Notes: generated from the letters alone by a model not told the origin. A stretch of DNA of 16,251 bases from Gammaproteobacteria bacterium (GCA_029937335.1 JAPYQD010000004.1:1-16251); one strand, 5' to 3'. Counted from the stretch's first letter, positions 1-8,162 are shown. Translations and numbers: made by a program.

Positions 1-245
1 CGTTTTCCATCCCAAATTTCACGTACCGGATCTTTATTTCGCAAGAAAATAGTGTAAGTGTCTTTTGAAAAAACCGCGACCGCTTGTGGCTCGGTAAAAC
101 CAGTCAAATACCAAAAATCACTGTGTGGGCGAAAAGGATAATGTACATCGCCATTACGCAGTTGTTCTGGGTTGGTGCTGATAATAACCAAGGCACCCTC
201 GTCGAGTTGGCTTAGTAATTCTTTTCTTCTATTTTGATGTATCAT
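1..245 (-). CDS. pepP: Xaa-Pro aminopeptidase, N-terminal part (cut by window edge)
   Basis: The reverse strand from the ATG at 243-245 encodes about 81 residues with no stop before the window edge. They read as the start of the AMP_N domain of aminopeptidase P: an RNGDVHYPFR stretch, then SDFWYLTGF and an EPQA segment, close to the 'RN-D-YPFR-SDF-YLTGF-EP' pattern of bacterial PepP. The family removes N-terminal residues that precede proline, in the cytoplasm. The metal-binding pita-bread domain would lie beyond the edge and cannot be checked. It is divergent from rsmE with 33 bp between start codons, so control sequences of the two genes must be packed into or beyond that gap. Confidence 0.88.
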   Translation of the reverse strand, partial: MIHQNRRKELLSQLDEGALVIISTNPEQLRNGDVHYPFRPHSDFWYLTGFTEPQAVAVFSKDTYTIFLRNKDPVREIWDGK

Positions 246-278
246 TTTTGTAAACTATTTGTAGCGCACAAAGATACC

Positions 279-995
279 ATGAAACATGTTCGTTTGTACC
301 AAAATACCCCCTTGAATATTGGCGAAGAATTGACGCTTGATGAATACGCTTCACATCATTTAGTTAAGGTGTTGCGTTTTCCTCAAGGGCAAAGCATTAC
401 TTTGTTTAATGGCGATGGATTTAATTACAGCGCTGAGGTGTTTGAGACTAAGAAAAATTGCACAGTCAAACTCTTGAGTAAAGACCTTAATCCATCCGAA
501 TCAAAGCTTAATCTCACTTTGGCACAAGGTGTAGCTAAAGGCGAAAAAATGGATTTTTTAATACAAAAAGCAGTTGAACTCGGTGTGAATAAAATCATTC
601 CTGTTCTGAGCGAACGTTGCGTGGTTAAACTCAGTGGCGATAAGCTGATTAAGCGCACGAAGCATTGGCAAAAAATTGTTATTGGTGCTTGCGAGCAATC
701 GGGTCGTTCAGTTATTCCAGAGATGGTTAGTCCGATTGGTTTAGATGAATTTTTACAGCAGCCCAGTGTTAATGGTTTTGTCCTACATCATCGATCAGAA
801 CAAACACTATTGGATATGGCGGTAGTGAATAAAGCCACGATTTTAATTGGCCCAGAAGGTGGTTTGAGTGGGGCAGAAATTGCCCAAGCTGCTCAAGCAG
901 GCTATCAGTCGTTGTTACTAGGTTCACGCGTACTTAGAACAGAGACGGCATCTTTGGCAGCCATTGCAAACATGCAACTATTATGGGGTAGTTAG
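279..995 (+). CDS. rsmE: 16S rRNA (uracil-1498-N3)-methyltransferase RsmE
   Basis: This is the RsmE methyltransferase, which methylates N3 of U1498 in 16S rRNA of the small subunit using S-adenosylmethionine. With the start at 279 the protein is 238 residues, close to the usual 240-245, and opens MKHVRLYQ, as the family does. The N-terminal PUA-like part includes a VLRFPQGQ segment. The C-terminal SPOUT knot shows GEKMDFLIQKAVELGV, SERCVVK, ACEQSGR, the SAM-loop GPEGG (residues 191-195) and RVLRTETA (218-225). The frame is open back to a TTG at 234, but those extra 15 residues match nothing in the family and would run into pepP. No strong ribosome binding site is visible before 279. The last 15 bp overlap the convergent dsrS-like gene. 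Confidence 0.93.
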   Translation: MKHVRLYQNTPLNIGEELTLDEYASHHLVKVLRFPQGQSITLFNGDGFNYSAEVFETKKNCTVKLLSKDLNPSESKLNLTLAQGVAKGEKMDFLIQKAVELGVNKIIPVLSERCVVKLSGDKLIKRTKHWQKIVIGACEQSGRSVIPEMVSPIGLDEFLQQPSVNGFVLHHRSEQTLLDMAVVNKATILIGPEGGLSGAEIAQAAQAGYQSLLLGSRVLRTETASLAAIANMQLLWGS

Positions 996-2021
996 GAGTT
1001 TTAGGGCGTCTTGAATTGGGCTAAGTACATTATCTAGTTTTTTACGAATGGCTGATCCGGCTAAACTGTGAGCAGAAATCGTACTCACGGCTAATCGCTC
1101 ACTAACGCCAGCCAGTAGTAATCGGGCTTTAATTTTTTCATCGTCTAGGCCTAGTTTTTCTAGCACCGATTGTGCTTGGCTTTGTAAGCCTTCAATTTGA
1201 TCTAAAGGCTGAATCATTGGGTGTGACAAGCAGCCGCCCAATACTTCTAGTGTGCGGTATAAAACATGCTCTTGATTGATCTTTTTTAAGATGTGCGCAA
1301 TGGTCGTTAGCATGATCTGACCTTGCTCGCTACTAACGCATTCTAGCTCTTTAATGCTTTTATCTAACGCGATTGTGCCGCTATTATTCGGTAAGTTGTC
1401 TTTCATTCGCTCAATAAATCCGACCAAAAATGCCGTTTTTCTCTGCCCTTGTTTCCACAATCTGTCTTTGGCTTCTTGGCTGATTAAATCGCCTTGTAAT
1501 AATAAATTTGTGGTATCAATCAGTTGTGTAGTGTCATCCGTAAAAGGTAAAAATTCTAATAAATAATTAGCAATTTCTTTGCCAACTGGGTGCACAACTA
1601 CAAAATCTCTAGTGAGTAAAAAACGCCCAATTTCTGCTTGTTGATCGGTATTGGTGGCACACCACCAAACTAGATCTAACACTTCATCGTTTAGATTTTG
1701 AGAGTTAGCAACGGCTACTACTGCCTCAATATTGCCAATTTTTAATAACGACCCTAGATTGTTTGAACTCACTTGCCCCATTCGTGACCAACGTTTTAAG
1801 TACGATGGATAGCCGCCCATACTGCCAAGCACTTGGTTGACTAACAATTTTTGTACTGCTTGAATATATTTACCACTATCGATATCTGGATTAAGCGTAA
1901 TGGTTTGTTCTCTTTTGTCTGCCGTGAGGCCAACGACCACCAGTTTGTAAACATCAACTCGAATCGCCACGCAAGTTGAAATTAGAACATTGAGTCTAAG
2001 TGTGTCTTCAGGTGTTAGCAT
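981..2021 (-). CDS. dsrS: DsrS-like sulfur-oxidation protein
   Basis: A 346-residue protein without signal peptide or membrane segments. From memory of the family it resembles DsrS, a cytoplasmic protein encoded at the end of the dsr operon in purple sulfur bacteria and linked there to oxidation of stored sulfur. The conserved-looking parts are the opening (MLTPEDTLRLNVLIS), LLVNQVLGSMGGYPSYLKRW followed by SRMGQ (about residues 59-83), EAVVAV, and a helical C-terminal half. No catalytic motif is recognisable, and the biochemical role of DsrS is poorly defined. It is the last gene of the proC operon: its ATG overlaps the end of the ygfX-like gene by 14 bp, pointing to coupled translation. No other dsr gene is in view. 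If the name is wrong it remains a conserved hypothetical soluble protein. Confidence 0.62.
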   Translation of the reverse strand: MLTPEDTLRLNVLISTCVAIRVDVYKLVVVGLTADKREQTITLNPDIDSGKYIQAVQKLLVNQVLGSMGGYPSYLKRWSRMGQVSSNNLGSLLKIGNIEAVVAVANSQNLNDEVLDLVWWCATNTDQQAEIGRFLLTRDFVVVHPVGKEIANYLLEFLPFTDDTTQLIDTTNLLLQGDLISQEAKDRLWKQGQRKTAFLVGFIERMKDNLPNNSGTIALDKSIKELECVSSEQGQIMLTTIAHILKKINQEHVLYRTLEVLGGCLSHPMIQPLDQIEGLQSQAQSVLEKLGLDDEKIKARLLLAGVSERLAVSTISAHSLAGSAIRKKLDNVLSPIQDALKLLTTP

Positions 2022-2421
2022 TGAGGTATCGGTTAAGTTGTGAAAGCGACTGGGAATCTATAGCGTCTTTAAAAACCACAACTGATTCTTTTCCGGCCTC
2101 AATTATCACCAAAAATCGAGATTGATATGTTGGATAAAACCAAGGGTATTGCTCGGCAGGTTGATTGTTTTTTTCTATTGAAATTTGTTTTTTGTTTAGT
2201 GTAATTTTAGTGACTGAATCGGGGCGTGTGAGTAGTACATTTTTGGGTAAGAAATTAGCCAACCATACAGATAAGGCAAGACTAATGCCCAAACTTAACC
2301 AAATATTGTAAAAGTAATGCCAAGCACTAAAGAGGCTTAATAAATAAACAACAATACTGATGGTTAAATAATTTTTCGATGCTTTTATTTGGACAACCAA
2401 CCCATCAGATTCGTTAGTCAT
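2008..2421 (-). CDS. Small two-helix membrane protein, YgfX-like
   Basis: A 137-residue protein with two closely spaced hydrophobic helices (about residues 17-36 and 40-58), then a polar, beta-rich tail of some 75 residues that includes KITLNKKQISIEKN and a YPWFYPTYQSRFLVIIE stretch. This layout, a two-helix hairpin followed by a small beta domain, is that of the YgfX/CptA-like proteins of gammaproteobacteria; the E. coli member partners SdhE (YgfY) and has been described as a toxin. Sequence identity to that family is not obvious by eye, so the assignment rests on architecture. No sdhE-like gene lies beside it. It sits between proC and the dsrS-like gene, overlapping them by 8 and 14 bp, so all three are probably one transcript. 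Confidence 0.5.
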   Translation of the reverse strand: MTNESDGLVVQIKASKNYLTISIVVYLLSLFSAWHYFYNIWLSLGISLALSVWLANFLPKNVLLTRPDSVTKITLNKKQISIEKNNQPAEQYPWFYPTYQSRFLVIIEAGKESVVVFKDAIDSQSLSQLNRYLNANT

Positions 2422-3244
2422 CGTCGCCTAATTCAGCGCCCATTTCTCTGGCACGATCAAATGCGGCTCGCATTGCATGTGAGACTAACATTTCAAAGTT
2501 TTGATCTTGAAATGACTCAATCGCTGCTTGCGTAGTGCCGTTTGGTGAGGTGACTTTGGCACGTAGTTCGCGCGCAGAATCTTCACTACTGCTGGCCATC
2601 ATACTAGCACCAAGGGCAGTTTGAATACTCAGCTGTTCGGCAGTTTCTTCATCCAATCCTAATGCAACGCCTGATTTGGTCATTGATTCAATCATTAAAA
2701 AGAAATAAGCAGGACCGCTGCCTGAGAGTGCAGTGACGACATCTAGCATTTTTTCATCTTCCACCCATAAGCACTCACTGACTGCACCGAGTATTTGCTC
2801 GGATAATGCTTTTTGCTCATCGCTCACGGCTTCGTTGGCCATCATCCCTGTTGCACCTTTACCTAATAAGGCAGGTGTATTTGGCATAGTGCGCACAATG
2901 GCTGTATCACCACCTAGCCAGCGATTAATATCGGTTGCCCGTACACCTGCTGCAATTGAAATCATCAAAGGTTTGTGATCAATATGCGTTTGTAGTTGTT
3001 TGCAAACAATAGACAATACTTGTGGCTTTACCGCAAATACGATCACATCGCATTGGGCGGCCAGTTCGGTATTGTCCGTAAAAACCTCAAGGTTAAATTC
3101 ATCAGCACGTAGGGATAATAGCGCTTTATCGGTATCGCTCACCTTAATATTCTGCGCGTTAAAGCCGTTATTAACAAGGCCAGAAATTAGTGCATAAGCC
3201 ATGTTGCCTGCACCAATAAAACCGATTGTTGTAGAGTTTTGCAT
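2414..3244 (-). CDS. proC: Pyrroline-5-carboxylate reductase
   Basis: ProC catalyses the last step of proline synthesis, NAD(P)H-dependent reduction of 1-pyrroline-5-carboxylate to L-proline, in the cytoplasm. The 276-residue protein has the N-terminal Rossmann glycine pattern GFIGAGNMAYALISGL (residues 8-23), then VIVFAVKPQ, SIAAGV, RTMPNTPA, and the C-terminal signature LSGSGPAYFFLMIES that carries much of the active site and the dimer contacts. Length and motif order are normal for the family. It is the first gene of the minus-strand operon, with the ygfX-like ATG overlapping its stop codon by 8 bp. It is divergent from gph across 70 bp. The yggS gene often found upstream of proC in gammaproteobacteria is absent here. 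Confidence 0.96.
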   Translation of the reverse strand: MQNSTTIGFIGAGNMAYALISGLVNNGFNAQNIKVSDTDKALLSLRADEFNLEVFTDNTELAAQCDVIVFAVKPQVLSIVCKQLQTHIDHKPLMISIAAGVRATDINRWLGGDTAIVRTMPNTPALLGKGATGMMANEAVSDEQKALSEQILGAVSECLWVEDEKMLDVVTALSGSGPAYFFLMIESMTKSGVALGLDEETAEQLSIQTALGASMMASSSEDSARELRAKVTSPNGTTQAAIESFQDQNFEMLVSHAMRAAFDRAREMGAELGDDD

Positions 3245-3314
3245 TAAAATATCTCAAACATAATAGGTTGCATATTCTACCTAAATACTACCCTTTAACA
3301 ATACAAGGATAACA

Positions 3315-3983
3315 ATGAAAAAATTCAACCCTAAGTTAATCATGATTGATGTGGATGGCACTTTAGTCGATAGTGTGCCAGATTTAGCCTATTGTGTTGA
3401 TGAGCTCATGGTTACCATGGGTAGAGAAAAATGGGGTGAAGCTAAGGTGCGCCATTGGGTAGGTAACGGCGTGCCAAAATTGGTGGAACGTTCACTCACG
3501 GGGGAGCTAGAAGGCACAGTCGATAAAGCTGATTTTGATAAGGCTTATCCGATATTTTTAGATTTATATGCTGTTAACACATCAGGTCGTTCATCACTAT
3601 ATGATGGTGTTAGGGAGGGCTTGGATTATATGAAGGCACAGGGTTATACTTTGGGCTGTGTGACTAATAAGGCTGAGCAATTCACTATACCGCTTTTAAA
3701 AGATTTGGGAATTTTTGATGATTTTGGCATTGTTATTTCGGGCGATACTTTAGCCAAGAAAAAGCCAGACCCACTACCATTGTTACACGCTGCTAAGTTT
3801 TTCGGTGTTGATCCGAAAGATTCAATGATGTTGGGTGATTCTGTTAGTGATGTTAAGGCTTCGCGTGCTGCCGGGTTCGAAATTATCTGCATGTCATATG
3901 GCTATAACCACGGTAATGATATTCGCGACACTAATCCTGATTTAGTGATTGATTCAATGGCTGAGTTGAAAGACTACTTATAA
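3315..3983 (+). CDS. gph: Phosphoglycolate phosphatase (HAD family)
   Basis: A 222-residue HAD-superfamily phosphatase, best matched to Gph, which dephosphorylates 2-phosphoglycolate. That compound is the product of RuBisCO oxygenation and also arises from DNA repair. Motif I is DVDGT at residues 12-16 (nucleophile D12, acid D14), followed by LVDSVPDL as in Gph. Motif II is the TN at 117-118, motif III the lysines at 148-150, and motif IV GDSVSDVKAS with D175 and D179. A helical cap fills residues 20-95. An AAGGA ribosome binding site at 3305-3309 sits 5 bp before the ATG. In an autotroph this gene would feed photorespiratory-type salvage; no RuBisCO gene is in view, so that is inference. A related HAD phosphatase with another substrate is possible. 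Confidence 0.87.
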   Translation: MKKFNPKLIMIDVDGTLVDSVPDLAYCVDELMVTMGREKWGEAKVRHWVGNGVPKLVERSLTGELEGTVDKADFDKAYPIFLDLYAVNTSGRSSLYDGVREGLDYMKAQGYTLGCVTNKAEQFTIPLLKDLGIFDDFGIVISGDTLAKKKPDPLPLLHAAKFFGVDPKDSMMLGDSVSDVKASRAAGFEIICMSYGYNHGNDIRDTNPDLVIDSMAELKDYL

Positions 3984-3995
3984 CAAACAGTATCA

Positions 3996-4025
3996 GTAAA
4001 ATGTATCTGTATGGATACATTTGAC
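3996..4025. repeat. Inverted repeat over the bioA start codon
   Basis: The arms GTAAAATGTATC (3996-4007) and GATACATTTGAC (4014-4025) are inverted copies matching at 11 of 12 positions, with the inner 9 bp perfect and a 6-bp centre. The bioA ATG (4011-4013) lies in the centre, and no Shine-Dalgarno sequence precedes it. As RNA it would form a hairpin presenting or hiding the start codon; as DNA it has the symmetry of an operator. It does not resemble the BirA operator half-site as I know it. Confidence 0.6.
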
Positions 4026-5249
4026 CAGCAACATATTTGGCATCCTTATGCCAAAGTTCCAAATGAAATTGCGACTTATCTAGTTGAGTCAGCTGACGGC
4101 GTCTACCTTAATTTAGAAGGCGATATCAAAGTTGTTGATGGTATGAGTTCGTGGTGGAGTGCGATTCATGGTTACAACCACCCAGTACTCAACCAAGCAA
4201 TTCAAGCTCAATTAAGCAAAATGTCGCATGTGATGTTTGGTGGACTCACCCACGAGCCTGCTATTACACTAGCAAAAACCCTAGTTGAAATCACGCCAGA
4301 GAATTTAACCAAAGTCTTTTTTACCGATTCAGGCTCAGTATCAGTTGAAGTGGCTTTAAAAATGGCATTGCAATATTGGCACAACAAAGATCAAGTCAAT
4401 AAACATAAATTTGTCACCATTCGTGGTGGTTATCATGGCGATACTTTTGGCGCTATGAGTGTGTGCGATCCTGATAACGGCATGCATCATTTATTCTCAG
4501 GCGTATTACCAAAACACTTTTTTGTTAAAAGTCCATCGATGGTGCCAATGGATGAGGCTCTGCAAGATTTAGAATCAACCCTCAAACAAAATGCCAACTC
4601 AATTGCTGCAATGATTTTAGAGCCCGTGGTACAAGGCGCAGGTGGTATGCGCATTTATAACCCACAGTATTTAATTCAGGCAAAAGCGCTGTGTGATCAG
4701 TTTGATGTGTTGTTTATTTTGGATGAAATTGCCACTGGTTTTGGCAGAACAGGTGAGCTCTTTGCGCTAGAATACGTAGATGTTACGCCAGATATTTTGT
4801 GCCTAGGTAAGGCGCTGACGGGTGGCTATATGACGCTCGCTGCCACACTCACCACAGATGAAATTACCAACACTGTCGGCACACTCATGCATGGACCAAC
4901 TTTTATGGCTAATCCTCTAGCTTGTGCAGTGGCAAATGCCAGTATCGAATTATTACTCAATTCTCCGTGGCAAGATGACATTGCTCGTATAGAAAAAATA
5001 TTTCATGCCGAACTCTCTGGTCTTAGACAGCAGGATAAAGTAGCCGATGTACGCATCTTAGGCGCTATTGCAGTGATAGAAATGAAAGAAGAGATTAGAG
5101 TAGAATGGATGCAAAAGCACCTGATTGAACTTGGGGTTTGGTTAAGACCATATGGAAAATTGCTTTACACCATGCCACCCTTTGTTATTACTGATGATGA
5201 ATTAATAACGATCACCAAGGCAATTAAAACTGTTGTGGAGGCGTCATGA
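4011..5249 (+). CDS. bioA: Adenosylmethionine-8-amino-7-oxononanoate aminotransferase
   Basis: BioA transfers the amino group of S-adenosylmethionine to KAPA, making DAPA, the third-from-last compound-forming step toward biotin in the cytoplasm. The 412-residue class-III aminotransferase opens with the BioA-typical IWHPYAK and has MSSWWSAIHGYNHP (residues 45-58), FFTDSGSVSVEVALKMA (103-119), RGGYHGDTFGAMSV (138-151), the PLP-interacting LDEIATGFGRTG (237-248) and the PLP lysine K267 in GKALTGGYMT. Length is slightly under the usual 420-430. The ATG at 4011 has no ribosome binding site and sits inside an inverted repeat. It follows gph by 27 bp, and its TGA overlaps the ATG of the next gene. 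No other bio gene is in the window. Confidence 0.95.
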   Translation: MDTFDQQHIWHPYAKVPNEIATYLVESADGVYLNLEGDIKVVDGMSSWWSAIHGYNHPVLNQAIQAQLSKMSHVMFGGLTHEPAITLAKTLVEITPENLTKVFFTDSGSVSVEVALKMALQYWHNKDQVNKHKFVTIRGGYHGDTFGAMSVCDPDNGMHHLFSGVLPKHFFVKSPSMVPMDEALQDLESTLKQNANSIAAMILEPVVQGAGGMRIYNPQYLIQAKALCDQFDVLFILDEIATGFGRTGELFALEYVDVTPDILCLGKALTGGYMTLAATLTTDEITNTVGTLMHGPTFMANPLACAVANASIELLLNSPWQDDIARIEKIFHAELSGLRQQDKVADVRILGAIAVIEMKEEIRVEWMQKHLIELGVWLRPYGKLLYTMPPFVITDDELITITKAIKTVVEAS

Positions 5250-6184
5250 AAATATTAAGTTTATTACTAACACTGTTGGTTTTCTCAGCCCAGGCTGAAG
5301 AATATGAAGCTGTTAGTGTTGAAGTCAAAGCGCAAAAGTTAACTGGCGATGCTTACTATGTTCCGGGATTATCGGGCGCAGCCACTGAATATGAGGGTTT
5401 TATTTCTAATGCTGGTTTTGTAGTGACTAGTGAGGGTGTGGTGGTGTTTGATGCACTTGGTACGCCATCGTTAGCAAATGTCATGCTTAGCGAGATACGC
5501 AAAATCACTGACAAACCCATTAAGATTGTGGTGATGAGTCATTATCATGCAGATCATATCTATGGATTACAGGTGTTTAAAGACGAGGGTGCACAAGTTT
5601 GGGCGCCAAAAGGCACGTGGGATTATCTTGATTCTGAAACTGCAGAAACTTTACTAGAATCAAGACGCACAGCCTTGTTCCCTTGGGTGACTGACGACAC
5701 TTACTTAGTCAAACCTGATCGTATCATTGATCAAGATACCAAGTTTAATTTGGGTAATCATGAGTTTGTGATTAACTACTTCGGCAAAGTGCATTCTGAT
5801 GGTGACATGTCGTTACTCAGCGTGACTGACCAAACCCTTTATAGTGGCGATATTATTTTTGAGGGTCGCCTGCCATTTGTGGGCGATGCCAATATTATTG
5901 ATTGGGTTAAAACCCTAGAGCGTATGCAGCACACACAAGTAGATTATTTTGTGCCAGGCCATGGCAGTGCTTCTAATCAACCACAGCAAACCATGGATCT
6001 AACTTATCGTTACCTGAAATTCCTATTAGACAAACTCAGTAAAGCCGTTGAAGATATGGAACAGTTTGAAGAAACTTATGAAGCCATTGACTGGTCAGAG
6101 TTTGAGAATGAAACAGCCTTTGATATTGCCAATCGAAAGAACGCTTACGCGGTATATTTATTTTTAGAAAGGACTTTGGATTAG
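5246..6184 (+). CDS. Exported MBL-fold metallohydrolase, SoxH-like
   Basis: A 312-residue metallo-beta-lactamase-fold protein with an apparent signal peptide (positively charged start, hydrophobic core of residues 3-14, AQA cleavage site near residue 17), so probably periplasmic. All metal ligands expected for the fold are present: HYHADH with H99, H101, D103 and H104, then H183 in KVHSDGD, D202 in YSGD, and H239 in PGHGS. The LPFVGDANIIDW segment recalls SoxH and the so-called quinoprotein relay zinc metallohydrolases, known from sulfur oxidisers and methylotrophs; their substrates are not established. Start: TGGAGG at 5236-5241 with the ATG overlapping the bioA stop (ATGA). The gene ends exactly next to the stop of the convergent priA. 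A thioesterase-like or glyoxalase-II-like role cannot be excluded. Confidence 0.8.
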   Translation: MKILSLLLTLLVFSAQAEEYEAVSVEVKAQKLTGDAYYVPGLSGAATEYEGFISNAGFVVTSEGVVVFDALGTPSLANVMLSEIRKITDKPIKIVVMSHYHADHIYGLQVFKDEGAQVWAPKGTWDYLDSETAETLLESRRTALFPWVTDDTYLVKPDRIIDQDTKFNLGNHEFVINYFGKVHSDGDMSLLSVTDQTLYSGDIIFEGRLPFVGDANIIDWVKTLERMQHTQVDYFVPGHGSASNQPQQTMDLTYRYLKFLLDKLSKAVEDMEQFEETYEAIDWSEFENETAFDIANRKNAYAVYLFLERTLD

Positions 6185-8146
6185 TTACTCAATCGGGTCA
6201 ATATCCAAATACCAACGCACTTTGTTTTTTAGTTTTAAAGTATCGATGTGCTCGTTAAAGGTAGAGAGCATTTGATGTAGTGCTTTTCTGTCAGTTGACT
6301 GTAAGTAGAGGTTGAAATAATAATAGTCCGATTTTTTCTCGATAATATTAGCCACCGGCCCCCAAATTTCTACAACATCTATTTGAATGCTTTTTAGCAA
6401 GCCAGCTGCTTCACGCAAAAAATCCTCAGCCACTTGTTTATTTTTAGCGTTGGCACATAATAAAGCTTGATGTGAAAATGGTGGCAATAAGGCGCTACTG
6501 CGCTGTTTAAGTAGCTGACTGGCAAATTGTGTATAGCGTGATGAAAGTACATAATTAAAGATAGGGTGGTCAGGATAGCGCGTTTGAATCACCACTTCAC
6601 CTTGATCACCGCTTCGCCCAGCACGACCCGAAACTTGGATTAATAATTGTGCTAAATGTTCAGTCGCACGGAAATCAAGCGAGAGTAAACCGGCATCAGT
6701 GTCCAAAATACCGACCATCGCTAGATTAGAAAAATCATGTCCTTTGGCCAGCATTTGTGTGCCCACAATAATGCAAGGCTCGCCAGAGTTGATTTGTTTT
6801 AAATGTTCACCAAAGGCTTTTTTTCGACGAGTAGTGTCTCGGTCAATGCGAATGATTGGCGTGTCAGAAAAATGCGAGGATAAGGTTTCTTCTAGTCGTT
6901 CCGTGCCATAGCCCAACACCTCAAGACTGGGCTGTTTACATTCAGGGCAGGTGTGTTCTGGCATTTTTTCATCACCACAGTGGTGGCACTTGAGGCGGTT
7001 GATATGGCGATGATAAATCATGCCTGAGTCGCAACGCCCGCACTCGGCCTTCCAGCCACACTCTTTGCAGTAATAAACCGGCGCATAACCACGGCGATTA
7101 ATAAACAGCATTACCTGTTTGCCTTTGGATAGATATTGCTGCATTTTTTCAATTAGCAAAGCAGACAACAGTCCATCAAAATGCTGACGCATGTCAATCA
7201 AACTAACTTTTGGCATTGTTGCACCGCCAGCACGTTGTGTGAGTGTGAGGCGGGTGATTTTTTTATCCATCACATTTTTTAGCATTTCTAGTGAAGGTGT
7301 TGCCGTGCCTAATACCAGTGGGATGTTGGCTTGCTTAGCGCGGATAAAGCACAAATCTCTAGCGGAATAGCGAAAGTTAGATTGTTGTTTGAACGAACCA
7401 TCGTGCTCTTCATCAATAATAATCAAGCCTAAATTTGGCATCGGTGCAAAAATCGCACTTCGGGTGCCAAGCACCACACCGGCCTCCCCATTTTTTGCCA
7501 TAAGGTAGGCGTCGAGTTTTTGTGTTTCGTTCAACTGAGAATGAATAGCCACAACACGAGTTTCTAAACGTGACTCGAAGCGTGTAATCATTTGTGGGGT
7601 AAGCCCAATCTCAGGCACCAATACAAGCACTTGTTTGCCTTGATCGAGTACAGTTTGAGTGATATTAAGATAAACCTCAGTCTTGCCACTACCAGTCACA
7701 CCATGCAGTAAAAATCCATGATAGCTGTCTTGGGTTTTTAGGATTTCATCAATCGCATGGGATTGCTCGTCCGTAATTTTGTAATCTGGTTTTTCAGTGT
7801 CTAGAGACAACCCAGTGACTTTTTTAATTTTTGCTTCCTTGCCAAGCCGTAAGTTTTTTGGCAATGCTGCACAAATCACTTCACCAATAGGGTGATGGTA
7901 ATACTTAGCCGACCAAAACAAAAAATCAAGAATGGTTTGATCTAATATTGGTGTGTCATCTAATACTTCTTCGACTGATTTCAGTTTTTCGAATTCACTT
8001 TTATCTTTAACAGCAAGCACGATACCCACGACTTTTTTACGAACGAAGGGCACTCTTACACGCGCGCCAACAGTCACTTCACCATCACACAGATAGTCAA
8101 ATGTTTTGTTTAGCGGTACAGGTATTGCAACTTCAACGATCGCCAT
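6185..8146 (-). CDS. priA: Primosomal protein N' (replication restart helicase PriA), shortened
   Basis: PriA is the 3'-to-5' superfamily-2 helicase that recognises collapsed forks and starts replisome reloading. The order is standard: 3'-end DNA binding domain (about residues 1-100, VPVPLNKTFDYL), Walker A GVTGSGKT (149-156), DEEH (245-248), TATPS (281-285), eight zinc-binding cysteines (C360, C363, C369, C372, C387, C390, C400, C403), the RIDRDTT and GTQMLAKGHDF motifs, QVSGRAGR, and a C-terminal domain ending in YLDIDPIE. At 653 residues it is about 80 shorter than the 732 of E. coli. The shortfall lies between ALPKNLRLG (94-102) and the TDEQ before Walker A (125), where other PriAs carry a winged-helix domain. 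The start codon is 16 bp from that of ybeY, on opposite strands. Confidence 0.95.
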   Translation of the reverse strand: MAIVEVAIPVPLNKTFDYLCDGEVTVGARVRVPFVRKKVVGIVLAVKDKSEFEKLKSVEEVLDDTPILDQTILDFLFWSAKYYHHPIGEVICAALPKNLRLGKEAKIKKVTGLSLDTEKPDYKITDEQSHAIDEILKTQDSYHGFLLHGVTGSGKTEVYLNITQTVLDQGKQVLVLVPEIGLTPQMITRFESRLETRVVAIHSQLNETQKLDAYLMAKNGEAGVVLGTRSAIFAPMPNLGLIIIDEEHDGSFKQQSNFRYSARDLCFIRAKQANIPLVLGTATPSLEMLKNVMDKKITRLTLTQRAGGATMPKVSLIDMRQHFDGLLSALLIEKMQQYLSKGKQVMLFINRRGYAPVYYCKECGWKAECGRCDSGMIYHRHINRLKCHHCGDEKMPEHTCPECKQPSLEVLGYGTERLEETLSSHFSDTPIIRIDRDTTRRKKAFGEHLKQINSGEPCIIVGTQMLAKGHDFSNLAMVGILDTDAGLLSLDFRATEHLAQLLIQVSGRAGRSGDQGEVVIQTRYPDHPIFNYVLSSRYTQFASQLLKQRSSALLPPFSHQALLCANAKNKQVAEDFLREAAGLLKSIQIDVVEIWGPVANIIEKKSDYYYFNLYLQSTDRKALHQMLSTFNEHIDTLKLKNKVRWYLDIDPIE

Positions 8147-8162
8147 TAGAGGGTAAATTTAT

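Noticed and set aside
248..264. TTGTAAAC resembling a BirA half-site between pepP and rsmE
   Set aside because: The inverted partner at the required distance is missing, and neither gene belongs to biotin synthesis.
234..278. N-terminal extension of rsmE from the TTG at 234
   Set aside because: The extra 15 residues have no family counterpart and would overlap the pepP start; MKHVRLYQ at 279 is the family-like start.
3245..3314. Promoters in the proC/gph divergent gap
   Set aside because: Fragments such as TTGCAT and TATTAT are present, but none pair at acceptable spacing, so no promoter is annotated.
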